From Streptomyces sp. NK15101 (GTDB taxonomy: Bacteria > Actinomycetota > Actinomycetes > Streptomycetales > Streptomycetaceae): a stretch of 64,000 nucleotides of DNA. A program made the translations under genes and the position numbers. Under the pieces are notes generated by a model. That model was not told the DNA's origin and ran no database searches. It was given only the letters and a program-made list of their open reading frames with translations. This document shows, in pieces, positions 7,180 through 17,090 of the stretch. Position 1 is the first letter of the stretch. Every line of letters begins with the position of its first letter. The DNA lies in contig NZ_JAINVG010000030.1 in assembly GCF_020400725.1 (NCBI RefSeq), positions 1-64,000 on the forward strand, read 5' to 3'.

Positions 7180-8256
7180 GTGATCGACGCCATTCGAGGA
7201 GAGGCGCGGGGCAGCGCGCCCGTGCCGCTGTCCGTGCTGGACCTGGTGACCGTCGGCAGCGGGCGGACCGCGACCCAGGCGCTCGCCACGAGCGTCGAGC
7301 TGAGCCGGCTCGCCGAGCGGCGCGGCTTCCACCGGCACTGGGTGGCCGAGCACCACTCCATGCCCGGGGTCGCCTCCTCCTCCCCGGCCGTGATCCTCGC
7401 CCACCTCGCCGCCCACACCCGGCGCATCCGGCTCGGCTCGGGCGGCGTCATGCTGCCCAACCACGCCCCGCTCGTCGTCGCCGAGCAGTTCGGCACCCTG
7501 GAGGCGCTCGCCCCCGGCCGGATCGACCTCGGCCTCGGCCGCGCGCCCGGCACGGACGGGGCCACGGCCGCCGCCCTGCGCCGCAGCGAGACCCTCCACG
7601 AGGGCGCGGACGACTTTCCGGAGCAGCTGGCCGAGCTGACCCGCTTCCTGGACGACGACTTCCCGGACGGCCACCCGTACGCCCGGATCCACGCCGTGCC
7701 GGGGCCGGTCCAGGGCCCGAAGGGGCGCCCGCCGATCTGGCTGCTCGGCTCCTCGGGCTTCAGCGCCCGCCTCGCGGGACTGCTCGGACTGCCCTTCGCC
7801 TTCGCCCATCACTTCTCGGCCAGGAACACGATCCCGGCGCTGGACCTCTACCGGGACTCCTTCCGGCCCTCGGAGGTCCTCGACGCCCCGTACGCGATGA
7901 TCGGCGTCTCGGCGTTCGCCGCCGAGGAGGCGGCGCAGGCCCACCGCCAGGTCCTCGCCGGCGCGCTCGCGATGCTGCGGCTGCGCACCGGCCGACCGGG
8001 CCTGGTGCCCACGCCGGAGGAGGCGGAGGCGTACGGATTCGGCCCCGCCGAGCGGGAGTTCGTCGACGGCTGGCTCGCGAACGTCGTGTACGGCACGCCG
8101 GACGAGGTGCGCACCGGCCTGGACGACCTCCGGAAGCGGACGGGCGCGGACGAGTTGATGATCACGGCCAACGGGCACGGGGGACCGGAGCGGGTGCGGA
8201 GCTACGAGCTGATCGCCGACGCGTACGAGCTGCCGGAGCTGCCGGGCACCCCCTAG
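7180..8256 (+). CDS. LLM-class flavin-dependent oxidoreductase (bacterial luciferase-like, MsnO8-type)
   Basis: A 358-residue single-domain protein starting at GTG 7180, placed 9 bp after a GAGGAGG ribosome site; an ATG at 7159 lies before that site and is rejected. It shows the family signatures RRGFHRHWVAEHHSMPG near the N-terminus, LGSGGVMLPNHAPLVVAEQFGTL and GRIDLGLGRAPGTD. Such enzymes use reduced flavin to oxidise small molecules; the substrate is unknown. It stands alone, between the broken IclR gene and the chitinase promoter. Confidence 0.85.
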   Translation: MIDAIRGEARGSAPVPLSVLDLVTVGSGRTATQALATSVELSRLAERRGFHRHWVAEHHSMPGVASSSPAVILAHLAAHTRRIRLGSGGVMLPNHAPLVVAEQFGTLEALAPGRIDLGLGRAPGTDGATAAALRRSETLHEGADDFPEQLAELTRFLDDDFPDGHPYARIHAVPGPVQGPKGRPPIWLLGSSGFSARLAGLLGLPFAFAHHFSARNTIPALDLYRDSFRPSEVLDAPYAMIGVSAFAAEEAAQAHRQVLAGALAMLRLRTGRPGLVPTPEEAEAYGFGPAEREFVDGWLANVVYGTPDEVRTGLDDLRKRTGADELMITANGHGGPERVRSYELIADAYELPELPGTP

Positions 8257-8307
8257 GGGCCGGAATTCGCGGGCCGCTGGTTCATCGTCGAACGAACCGC
8301 GCCGGCA

Positions 8308-8327
8308 CCCTAAGCGAACCTTAAACC
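8308..8327. promoter_or_regulatory. Direct repeat CCTAAG/CCTTAA, possible response-regulator site
   Basis: CCCTAAGCGAACCTTAAACC contains two CYTAA half-sites 10-11 bp apart, one helical turn, as expected for an OmpR-family dimer. A near copy (CCTTAAGCGGAGCCTAAGAA) lies at 27124-27143 before the other GH18 gene. The pair of matching sites is the main support; the binding protein is inferred. Confidence 0.4.
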
Positions 8328-8397
8328 GCTCGTCACCGATGGTGGCGGGCGGTTTCCTTTTGTGCTGCACCCCTCTGACAAGGGCTTTCTCCGGGAA

Positions 8398-8430
8398 ATT
8401 GGTCTAGTCCTCAATCTGGTTCAGACCATT
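8398..8430. promoter_or_regulatory. Paired DasR-type / chitinase-promoter repeats
   Basis: Two 12-bp elements, TGGTCTAGTCCT (8400-8411) and TGGTTCAGACCA (8417-8428), lie 17 bp apart. They reproduce the classical direct-repeat arrangement of Streptomyces chitinase promoters, which DasR-like repressors recognise. They are about 75-100 bp before the chitinase start. Confidence 0.8.
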
Positions 8431-8500
8431 GACGAGCTGTTTGTGCGGCGGATATCACTGCTCCAACTTCCGTACCGCCACCCCCTCCCGGAGGCAGCAC

Positions 8501-10198
<1,698 letters not shown>

Positions 10199-10222
10199 CC
10201 CCCCGCTGAACTCCGCATGACC

Positions 10223-10261
10223 ACTGCCCCCGCCCGGAATGTCCCTCCGGCCGGGGGCAGT
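10223..10261. terminator. Hairpin terminator shared by convergent genes
   Basis: CTGCCCCCGCCCGG pairs with CCGGCCGGGGGCAG around an 11-base loop. It lies between the chitinase stop (10198) and the end of the leftward cdgA gene (10283), so it can serve both. Confidence 0.75.
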
Positions 10262-10282
10262 TCCACGCCGCACGGGTCAGGA

Positions 10283-12181
10283 CTACACCGGCAGCGGCTC
10301 CGCGCCGATCAGTTCGGCGATGCGGTCCGGGGTCACCGCCCGCGAGTACAGCCAGCCCTGCCCGGTGTCGCAGCCGATCCGGCGCAGCCGGCTGGCCTGC
10401 CCGGCGGTCTCGACGCACTCAGCGGTCACGGTGAGGCCGAGCCGGTGCGCCAGGTGCACGAGCGCCTCGACGATCAGCTCGTCCGCCGGGTTGGCGTGCT
10501 CCTCGTCCTGGAAGCCGCGGACGAAGGAGCCGTCCAGCTTGAGCACGGAGACCGGCAGCCGGCTCAGATAGGCGAGGTTCGAGTAGCCGGTGCCGAAGTC
10601 GTCGATCGCGATCCGCACCCCCATGTCGCTCAGCGCCTGGAGCGCCTGGAGCGGCCGGCCGTTCGAGCCCATCACCGCGGACTCGGTCAGTTCCAGCTGG
10701 AGCAGGTGCGGCGCGAGACCGGTCTCCGCGAGGATGCCGGCCACGTCCGCGACCAGGTCGGAGTCCCAGACCTGGCGGACCGCCACGTTGACGCTGACGA
10801 AGATCGGGCGTTCGCGCGGATGGTCCTTCTGCCACTGCCGGGCCTGGCGGCAGGCGGTGGCGAGGACCCACCGCCCCAGCTCCACGATGGAGCCGTCCTC
10901 CTCGGCGATCCCGATGAACCGATTCGGCGCGAGCGAGCCGAACTGCGGGTGGTTCCAGCGCACCAGCGCCTCCACTCCGCGCACCGCCCCGTCGGCCAGA
11001 TCCACCAGCGGCTGGTACTCCAGGGTGAACTCCCCGCGCTCCACGGCCGGCCGCAGGGTGGAGGAGAGCGACTGCCGGGTCATGCGGTGGGCGTTTCGCT
11101 CGGGGTCGAAGAGCGTCCAGCGGGCCTTGCCGTCCGCCTTCGCCCAGTACAGCGTGGTGTCCGCGGCCTGCATCAGGGCGGTCGCCGTCGTCCCGGGCGC
11201 CGCGCGCTCGACCACGCCGATCGAGGCGGAGACCGAGAGCCGCTGGCCGCCCAGGTCGAAGGGGCGCTGCAGCGCGTCGAGCACCGAGCGCGCCAGGTCC
11301 GCCAATTGTTCCGTGCCGGTGGAGTCCTCGACCAGGATCGCGAACTCGTCGCCGCCGAGCCGGGCCACGAGGTGGCCGCCGTTGCGGGTGTAACCGTCGC
11401 TGTCCGCGCACTCCGTCAGCCGGGTGGCGACGGCGGCCAGGAGCCGGTCGCCGACCCGGTGGCCCAGGGTGTCGTTGACCGCCTTGAAGCCGTCGAGGTC
11501 CAGGTAGCAGAGACCGATCCGCCCTGTTCTGCCATAGCCGTACGACTCGTATGACTCATATGACTCGTGCGACCGGGGGGAGTCCTGGGAGTCGTACCGG
11601 GCACAGGCCGCGGCGGCCGCGGCGTCCTGGGCCGCGGTCTCCAGGGCCGCCGAGAGGCGCTCGAAGAACAGCGCGCGGTTGGGCAGCCGGGTCACCGGGT
11701 CGTGCATCTGGAGGTGGCGCAGCCGGGCGTGGAGCTCGCGCCGCTCGCTGATGTCCGCGATCGACAGCAGGACGCGCCGGCTGTCGGGCACGGGAGCGAC
11801 GGTGACCTCGGCCCACAGCGAGCGCCCGTCGGCGTGTTTGAGGCGCCGGGTGCAGCGGAAGCGGGAACGGCGGCCGCCGAGCACCTCGCGGTAGGCGTGC
11901 CAGGTGCGGCCGTCGGAGGCGAGGTCGACGAGGTCGGCCGCGGCCTGCTCCCGGAGCGCCGCGGGCTCGGTGCCGAGGAGGGTGCCGAAGGAGTCGTTGG
12001 CGGCGATGACGACGCCGTCCTCGTCGACCACGGCCATGGCGAGCTGGGAGACCCGGAAGGCGGCGCGGTAGTCGCGGAGTTCGGCCGTCCGGCGCGCGAG
12101 GTGACGCTCCGTGAGTGCGGGCTCGGCCGCTTGTGTCTCCGCCGGCTCTGGGTGCACCGGTCCTTCGGGGGTTCCGCTCAC
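10283..12181 (-). CDS. cdgA: c-di-GMP turnover protein, PAS-GGDEF-EAL (CdgA type)
   Basis: A 632-residue cytoplasmic protein starting at GTG 12181; longer in-frame starts upstream lack support. The order is a PAS domain (about 45-165), a GGDEF domain (about 170-350, RLGGDEFAIL intact near 280) and an EAL domain (about 375-625, with VEALVRW and the IDDFGTGYS loop). Both catalytic motifs are intact, so it may be able to make and cleave c-di-GMP, the second messenger that holds BldD as a dimer and delays development in Streptomyces. The domain order and, from memory, the neighbourhood fit S. coelicolor CdgA (SCO2817). A tandem Ser-Tyr-Glu repeat sits in a GGDEF loop. Assignment to CdgA rather than another PAS-GGDEF-EAL paralogue is probable, not proven. 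Confidence 0.82.
   Translation of the reverse strand: MSGTPEGPVHPEPAETQAAEPALTERHLARRTAELRDYRAAFRVSQLAMAVVDEDGVVIAANDSFGTLLGTEPAALREQAAADLVDLASDGRTWHAYREVLGGRRSRFRCTRRLKHADGRSLWAEVTVAPVPDSRRVLLSIADISERRELHARLRHLQMHDPVTRLPNRALFFERLSAALETAAQDAAAAAACARYDSQDSPRSHESYESYESYGYGRTGRIGLCYLDLDGFKAVNDTLGHRVGDRLLAAVATRLTECADSDGYTRNGGHLVARLGGDEFAILVEDSTGTEQLADLARSVLDALQRPFDLGGQRLSVSASIGVVERAAPGTTATALMQAADTTLYWAKADGKARWTLFDPERNAHRMTRQSLSSTLRPAVERGEFTLEYQPLVDLADGAVRGVEALVRWNHPQFGSLAPNRFIGIAEEDGSIVELGRWVLATACRQARQWQKDHPRERPIFVSVNVAVRQVWDSDLVADVAGILAETGLAPHLLQLELTESAVMGSNGRPLQALQALSDMGVRIAIDDFGTGYSNLAYLSRLPVSVLKLDGSFVRGFQDEEHANPADELIVEALVHLAHRLGLTVTAECVETAGQASRLRRIGCDTGQGWLYSRAVTPDRIAELIGAEPLPV
11539..11574. 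repeat. Four 9-bp tandem units inside the GGDEF domain of cdgA
   Basis: The units CGTACGACT, CGTATGACT, CATATGACT and CGTGCGACC lie end to end. On the coding strand they give a Ser-Tyr-Glu repeat in the loop just before the IGLCYLDLDGFK strand of the GGDEF domain. The unit is a multiple of three, so copy changes keep the frame. Confidence 0.8.
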
Positions 12182-12535
12182 CGCTCGCTCCCGTGTGCAG
12201 TCGGGCCGGTCACATGTGGTCGGGATGGTCGGCCAAGGAAGAGTGAGCCGATCATAGAGCCAGCCGGGGGAGCGTTCCAGCTCCGAGGCGCCTCCGAGGG
12301 GTCTCCGGCACTGTGAGGCTGCCCACCGGACCGCCCCGCCCGATCGTTTCTGCGCGGCTCTGACACGGGTCGTAGAGGGCATGACCGAATGTGACTTTCC
12401 GTGAGCTGAAGCGCGCTCGTGTCGCGTCGACCTCATGGCGCGCCCTCACCCGCCCGGGGCAGCGGAAACATGCGAAACGTCGCAAACCGTCACAAGGTGG
12501 GTGGGGTGTCCCGCATTCCTGATCCGGAGGTCCAC
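12182..12535. other. Divergent promoter region between cdgA and the metalloprotease gene
   Basis: 354 bp without a convincing gene. It must carry the leftward cdgA promoter and the rightward protease promoter. I see no strong inverted repeat. A TGACAC half-site of the BldD type occurs near 12361, but a single half-site is weak evidence. Confidence 0.4.
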
Positions 12536-13786
12536 GTGAGGGCTCAGCAGCCACCCGGGGGAGTGGAACGCTCACGGCTGCGTGCCGGTGCGGCGGCCTT
12601 CACCTCGCTCGCCGCACTGGCCGCCACGGGCCTCGTCGCGGGTCCCGCCGTCGGCGCCCCCTCGGCGAGCCCCTGCGCCCTGCCCCGCACCGCCGCCCAC
12701 CACTCGCTCGGCCTCGACACCTGGAACGGCGCCTATCCCCGGCCGAACCAGAACCTCGACGCGGTCATGATCTTCCTGTCCTTCCCGGACTCCGCACCGC
12801 TCATCGAACCGGCCGAACTCGCCGCCGACCACTTCCCCGCCACCAGCGAGTACTTCGACCGCGCCTCCTACGGCCGCTTCAGCCTGCGCCCGCACCCCCG
12901 GCCCGGCTGGACCCCGATGCCGCACGAGTCGGAGGAGTACGACATACGGCGGGACTGGGACGCCGGGAAGCGGGCCGCCTACCTCCGCGACGCGATCGCC
13001 GCCGCCGACAAGGACGTCGACTTCTCCCGGTACGACATCGTCTACCTGGTCGCCGACCCCGACGCGCCCGGCGTGGACTCCGACGCGACCAAGGTCGTCA
13101 ACCTCGAGCGCCCGCTGGAGGTCGACGGCACCGAGATCAAGCGCGTCGTCACCGTCTTCGAGCGGCACCCGCCCGACCGCAACGTCCTCGCCCACGAGAC
13201 CGGCCACGTCTTCGACCTGCCCGACCTCTACCACCGGCCGGTGGACGGCAAGGGCGACTGGGACACCCATGTGGGTGACTGGGACGTCATGGGCAGCCAG
13301 TTCGGGCTCTCCCCCGACCTCTTCGGCTGGCACAAGTGGAAGCTCGGCTGGCTCTCCCGCACCCAGATCACCTGCGTCCAGGGCACCGGCTCCCGGCTGG
13401 TCAGCCTGGAGCCGGTCGACGCCCCGCCCCCGGCCGGCGGCAGCCTCGGCACCCGCCTCGCCGTCGTCCGCACCGGCCCCGACAGCGTCCTGGCGATCGA
13501 GGCCCGCAGCGGCGCCGGGAACGACACCGAGACCTGCACCGAGGGCGTGCTCGTCTACCGGGTCCGCAGCGACGCGGCCTCCGGCGACGGCCCGGTCGAG
13601 GTCGTGGACGCGCACCCGGCCACCCAGGCGTGCTCGGACCGCTCCGTCTACCCGCCGCTCGCGGACGCCCCCCTGGAGGAGGGCGAGACCCTGACCGTGC
13701 CCGGCACCGGGGTCCGCGTCGAGGTCGCCGACCGCAGCGGGGCGGGCGTCTGGACGGTGAAGATCACACCCCCCGGAGAAGCGTGA
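12536..13786 (+). CDS. Secreted M6-like zinc metalloprotease
   Basis: A 416-residue protein; GTG 12536 is chosen because GGAGG stands 5 bp before it. A Tat- or Sec-type signal peptide with an Arg pair and a long Ala-rich core covers about 1-45. The catalytic motif is LAHETGHVFDLPDLY near 218-232 (HExxH with the following Asp), as in M6/immune-inhibitor-A type proteases, and WDVMGS supplies the Met turn. The C-terminal part is a beta-rich region. It would digest protein outside the cell. No partner genes are nearby. The convergent tRNA-Lys is separated by a terminator. Confidence 0.8.
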   Translation: MRAQQPPGGVERSRLRAGAAAFTSLAALAATGLVAGPAVGAPSASPCALPRTAAHHSLGLDTWNGAYPRPNQNLDAVMIFLSFPDSAPLIEPAELAADHFPATSEYFDRASYGRFSLRPHPRPGWTPMPHESEEYDIRRDWDAGKRAAYLRDAIAAADKDVDFSRYDIVYLVADPDAPGVDSDATKVVNLERPLEVDGTEIKRVVTVFERHPPDRNVLAHETGHVFDLPDLYHRPVDGKGDWDTHVGDWDVMGSQFGLSPDLFGWHKWKLGWLSRTQITCVQGTGSRLVSLEPVDAPPPAGGSLGTRLAVVRTGPDSVLAIEARSGAGNDTETCTEGVLVYRVRSDAASGDGPVEVVDAHPATQACSDRSVYPPLADAPLEEGETLTVPGTGVRVEVADRSGAGVWTVKITPPGEA

Positions 13787-13798
13787 CCGGGAAAACGA

Positions 13799-13828
13799 AG
13801 GAGCCCCTCGCTTCCGCGAGGGGCTCCT
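13799..13828. terminator. Bidirectional hairpin terminator
   Basis: AGGAGCCCCTCGC and GCGAGGGGCTCCT form a perfect 13-bp stem with a TTCC tetraloop. It lies 12 bp after the metalloprotease stop and just beyond the 3' end of the leftward tRNA-Lys. Confidence 0.88.
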
Positions 13829-13836
13829 CCTGTCTG

Positions 13837-13910
13837 TGCGCCGCCAGGGACTCGAACCCCGGACCCGCTGATTAAGAGTCAGCTGCTCTAACCAACTGAG
13901 CTAGCGGCGC
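13837..13910 (-). tRNA. tRNA-Lys (anticodon CUU), copy 2
   Basis: Identical in all 74 bases to the gene at 6089-6162, with the same CTT anticodon and the same 8-bp flanks. The stop codon of the upstream leftward gene (13901-14530) lies inside its first ten bases. Confidence 0.97.
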
Positions 13911-14530
13911 CTGCTGACGTCGTAGACATTAGCACCCGGATCCGCCGGAGGAAAAATCGATACCCGCACGTCGGCGGCGGAGGCAGCCCGGACGGCCCGC
14001 ACACAGGCCCAGAGCACGACCTCGGGGCCGGGCAGCCACGGGTGCCGGGTGTCCGGGGCCACCAGCCAGCGGGGCCCGGCGGAGTCGGAGGGCACGAGCG
14101 CCGGCACGGTCACCGCGTCCCCCAGGCCGTGGCAGAGCGGCCGGGGGACCGCCTCGCCCCATTCCTCCCAGTCGAGCAGGGCGGGCAGCCGCTGGGCCGT
14201 CCCCGGCGCGGCGAACAGCATCATCCGGCCCCGGTGCGTCGCGACGGGCCCCGAGCCCGGACCCTCCTCCCACAGCCGGTCCAGCATCCGGCGGCCGAAG
14301 ACCGGGTCCACGTTGACGACGTCGAAGACGGTCCCGCAGGGCAGCGCCGCCGGGGAGGCGGGGCGGGACTCCCAGCGGGTGAGCGCGGCGCCCTCGCGGC
14401 CCCCCGCGGCCGAGGCGAGCCAGGCGGCCCCGTCGGCGGTCACCCGAGCCGTCTGGTGCCGTCCCTCGTCGCCCTGCCGGAGGAACCGGAAGATGTCGTG
14501 CGGGGTCTCGTCGCGCAGCCAGGTCGTCAT
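13901..14530 (-). CDS. Conserved protein, possible prim-pol (bifunctional DNA primase/polymerase) fold
   Basis: A 209-residue protein from ATG 14530. It has no signal peptide or membrane segment. The stretch CGTVFDVVNVDPVFGRRMLDRLW and a later GRMMLFAAPGT resemble Streptomyces proteins annotated as prim-pol domain proteins, in which the FDVxxxD stretch would hold the metal-binding acids. The assignment is from recall and is moderate at best. The last codons (VSRRR, stop TAG at 13901-13903) overlap the start of the tRNA-Lys gene by 10 bp on the same strand, so tRNA processing would cut this transcript at its stop codon. Confidence 0.55.
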   Translation of the reverse strand: MTTWLRDETPHDIFRFLRQGDEGRHQTARVTADGAAWLASAAGGREGAALTRWESRPASPAALPCGTVFDVVNVDPVFGRRMLDRLWEEGPGSGPVATHRGRMMLFAAPGTAQRLPALLDWEEWGEAVPRPLCHGLGDAVTVPALVPSDSAGPRWLVAPDTRHPWLPGPEVVLWACVRAVRAASAADVRVSIFPPADPGANVYDVSRRR

Positions 14531-14722
14531 GGATCCAGGTCTACCGGGCGTGATCCTCCGGTTGCCGAGGGTTCCCGGAATCCCGGACAGGAGGGGTGGG
14601 GGAGGAGTATCGTGCCCCCTCGGCATATGCCAGGGGTGCTTTTTCGGTCAGAAGTACGCCTCCGAGCCACACGGGCGCGCCTCCGGGCAGGCCCGCGCGC
14701 CCCCGCGCGCCCGTCCCCGGGC

Positions 14723-15079
14723 TCAGTCCTCCGCCGGCCGGCCGTTCGTCCGGATCAGGTCGCGGCCGAACTCGATCATCTTCCGGGCGTAGTCCTCGGT
14801 CCAGGCGGCCCGCTCGGCGACGTCCGCCGCCGTCAGCCGGTCGAACCGGCGCGGATCCGCCAGCTGCGCGGCCGCGATCGCCTGGTACTCGGTCGCCCGG
14901 TCCGTCGCCGCCCGGAACGCGAGCGTCAGCTCCGTCGCCCGGGACAGCAGCTCGCGGGGGTCCTCTATCGACTCCAGGTCGAAGAAGTGCTCCGGGTCGG
15001 CGGTCGCCTCGGCAGGCTCGAAGATCAGCGGTGCCGGCCGAAGCCGCCGCTGTGCGCTCCGCTCCGCGGGTTCCGCCAT
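14723..15079 (-). CDS. Conserved hypothetical protein, helical, 118 aa
   Basis: The gene starts at ATG 15079 with a strong GGAGGAGAAGG ribosome site. The product is soluble, acidic and probably all helical (LSRATELTLAFRAATDRATEYQ, WTEDYARKMIEFGRDL). It shows no catalytic motif that I recognise. It stands alone between the prim-pol-like gene and a region carrying a fragment of the helicase gene 3' end. Codon use is ordinary for the window, so I take it as a real gene of unknown role. Confidence 0.65.
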   Translation of the reverse strand: MAEPAERSAQRRLRPAPLIFEPAEATADPEHFFDLESIEDPRELLSRATELTLAFRAATDRATEYQAIAAAQLADPRRFDRLTAADVAERAAWTEDYARKMIEFGRDLIRTNGRPAED

Positions 15080-15429
15080 CGTCCTTCTCCTCCTCGCACA
15101 GGCACGGCCCGGAATCCCGGGCCGTCTTCCATTGTCCCGCGCCACGCAAGAGCGCGAACCTCCGCCCGTACGCCCCCGGCGTCCGCCGGGCCCCGGTTTC
15201 GACCCGCGCGGGCCGGGTCGCGGCGTCCAGGTCACCCGGTGTTCCTCCAGGTGGGAGAGGACCGCGTGGGTGCCCGTCCGAGGGCCGCCCCCGGGGGGGC
15301 GGTGGGCATCGCCCGCGCCGTGGTGGAGCGTTCAACTTCCTTTGTGGTCCTGGCCTCTTGACGTCGGGAGGAGGCGAGGAGAATCGTGGAAGGTCAGCCT
15401 GCGATTCGTCATAAGCCAGGTGATGCACC
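15080..15429. other. Intergenic region carrying a 45-bp copy of the helicase gene 3' end
   Basis: No gene is convincing here. Positions 15221-15265 match 15762-15806, the last codons of the helicase gene, with one mismatch and in the same orientation. The rest is unique. The promoter for the small gene at 15430 should lie in the A/T-richer part near 15340-15420. Confidence 0.6.
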
Positions 15430-15597
15430 ATGCAAGTCGCCCTTCGCAAACGCACCGCCCTGGCCGTGTCCGGCTTCGCGCTCTGCGGTGCCCTCGCCGC
15501 ACCGGCGGTCATGGATGTGGTCTCGATGGTGACCGACACCCAACAGACCCAGGTCGACGCGGTGAGGAAGAAGCCGAAGAAGCCGCCGCGGCACTAG
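15430..15597 (+). CDS. Small exported or membrane-anchored peptide, 55 aa
   Basis: ATG 15430 to TAG 15597. The product begins with a basic RKR segment, then a hydrophobic stretch (ALAVSGFALCGALAAPAVMDVV), and ends in a very basic KKPKKPPRH tail. This looks like a signal peptide or anchor followed by a short cationic tail. The ribosome site (CAGGTG) is weak. It lies between the two copies of the helicase-gene end. The coding call rests on an uninterrupted frame with typical GC bias and the clear tripartite design. Confidence 0.5.
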   Translation: MQVALRKRTALAVSGFALCGALAAPAVMDVVSMVTDTQQTQVDAVRKKPKKPPRH

Positions 15598-15758
15598 GAG
15601 GTCCAGGTCACGCCGGGCGGAGACGCCCTCCCGTACGGTGACATCGGGCCGGACGACCCGCCGGGAGGACGGAGCCGCACCGGCATCGGCGGCGCGTGGT
15701 GGAGGCAGGCCGCGCGGGGCGGATGTCCCGCAGTGCCTGAGCTTCCTCGACGGCCGCC

Positions 15759-17090
15759 TCACGGCGTCCAGGGCACCCGGTGTTCCTCCAGGTGGGAGAG
15801 GACCGCATGGTTCGCCTCCCAGCCGTCGGGGAACGAGACCGCGACCCCCAGCCGCACCGGATCCGTCGACGGGTGCTCGTCGAGGAGCTCCGCCACGCCC
15901 GCCCGGCACACCACGATGCACGCGTGCCGGTGCCGGGAGGCCAGCACGCACAGCCGGCCCGTCTCCAGGTGGAAGGCGGTCGCGTCCGGGCGGCCCGACA
16001 GCGGGTGCAGGACGACCGTCACGTCGTACTCGCGCCCCTGGAGCCGGTTCGCGGTGTCCACCGTCACGCCGGTCACGCCGAGGTCCGCGAGCGCCGCCCG
16101 GACCGCCGCCGCCTGGTCGCGGTGGGCGGTGCCGACGGCGACCCGGTCCGGGGTGAGCGGGACCGGGGTCTCCGAGCGCTCCGAGACCGCCGCGCCGCCC
16201 CGGTCCAGGAGCCGGCGCACGACCAGGGCGATCGCGCCGACCGCCTCGGGGTCGGTGCGGGGGGTGTGCCGGGCCGGGAGTTCGAGCAGGCCCCAGCCGG
16301 ACTCGGCGGCCTCGTCGAGGACCCGGTCGGGACCCGAGCCGTCCGAGGGAACCCCGAAGGAGAGCCTCCGGTCCCCGTGCCCGGTGCCGCTGCGGAACGG
16401 CGTGTACGGGTAGAAGGCGTCCGACACCAGCGGCGCCGCCGAGGCGGGCAGCCGCCAGGAGACCGGCAGCCGGTGCTGCGGCAGCTCCGGGTTGTGCGCG
16501 AGCAGCGTGGAGACGGCGCTCGCCGACGGGTCGTACGTGAGCCCCGCCCACTGCTCCGCGCCCACCACCGAGAACGGGTCGAGCTGCCCGGGGTCGCCCA
16601 CGAACAGCGCCCGCTCGAAGAGGCCCGCCACCGCGAGCAGCGCGTCCGAGCGCATCTGGTACGCCTCGTCGACGATCGCGTGCGCCCACGGCTCCACGTT
16701 CTTCACGTGCCCCCATTTGGCGGCCGTGGACAGCACGACCGGCAGCCCGGTCAGCTCGCCCGCCTTCGCCGACTTCCGTACGTTCGCCAGGTCGTCGAGC
16801 ACCTTGTCGTACGGGTCGGAGTCGTTCGAGTGCAGCCGGCCGATCTCCAGGTCCGGTTCCTTCTCGGCGAGCCGCAGCACGAGGTCGTCCACCTGCGCGT
16901 TCGTCTGGGCGACCACCATCAGGGGGCGCCCGGCGGCGGCCAGTTCGAGGGCGGCCCTGACCACGAGCGTCGACTTGCCGGCGCCCGGCGGGGAGTCGAC
17001 GACGACGCCCCGCGCGGTGCCGTGCAGGGTGTCCGCCAGGATGGCGGAGGTCGCCCGGGCGGCCTCGGCGGACGGGTCGAACACGGTCAC
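15759..17090 (-). CDS. SF1-type DNA helicase / AAA ATPase
   Basis: A 443-residue protein from GTG 17090. The Walker A motif is SPPGAGKST near 37, motif II is VDEAYQM near 140 and motif III is VGDPGQLDP near 165. Later motifs resemble DNA2/NAM7-type helicases: VDTANRLQGREYDVTVV and a C-terminal LCVLASRHRHACIVV (motif VI-like arginines). It is shorter than typical SF1 helicases and lacks added domains. It is the last gene of a leftward cassette with an unknown 529-residue protein and a RecB-like nuclease, which suggests a joint role in DNA processing or defence. The start codon and ribosome site lie in a 62-bp tandem duplication. Confidence 0.85.
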   Translation of the reverse strand: MTVFDPSAEAARATSAILADTLHGTARGVVVDSPPGAGKSTLVVRAALELAAAGRPLMVVAQTNAQVDDLVLRLAEKEPDLEIGRLHSNDSDPYDKVLDDLANVRKSAKAGELTGLPVVLSTAAKWGHVKNVEPWAHAIVDEAYQMRSDALLAVAGLFERALFVGDPGQLDPFSVVGAEQWAGLTYDPSASAVSTLLAHNPELPQHRLPVSWRLPASAAPLVSDAFYPYTPFRSGTGHGDRRLSFGVPSDGSGPDRVLDEAAESGWGLLELPARHTPRTDPEAVGAIALVVRRLLDRGGAAVSERSETPVPLTPDRVAVGTAHRDQAAAVRAALADLGVTGVTVDTANRLQGREYDVTVVLHPLSGRPDATAFHLETGRLCVLASRHRHACIVVCRAGVAELLDEHPSTDPVRLGVAVSFPDGWEANHAVLSHLEEHRVPWTP

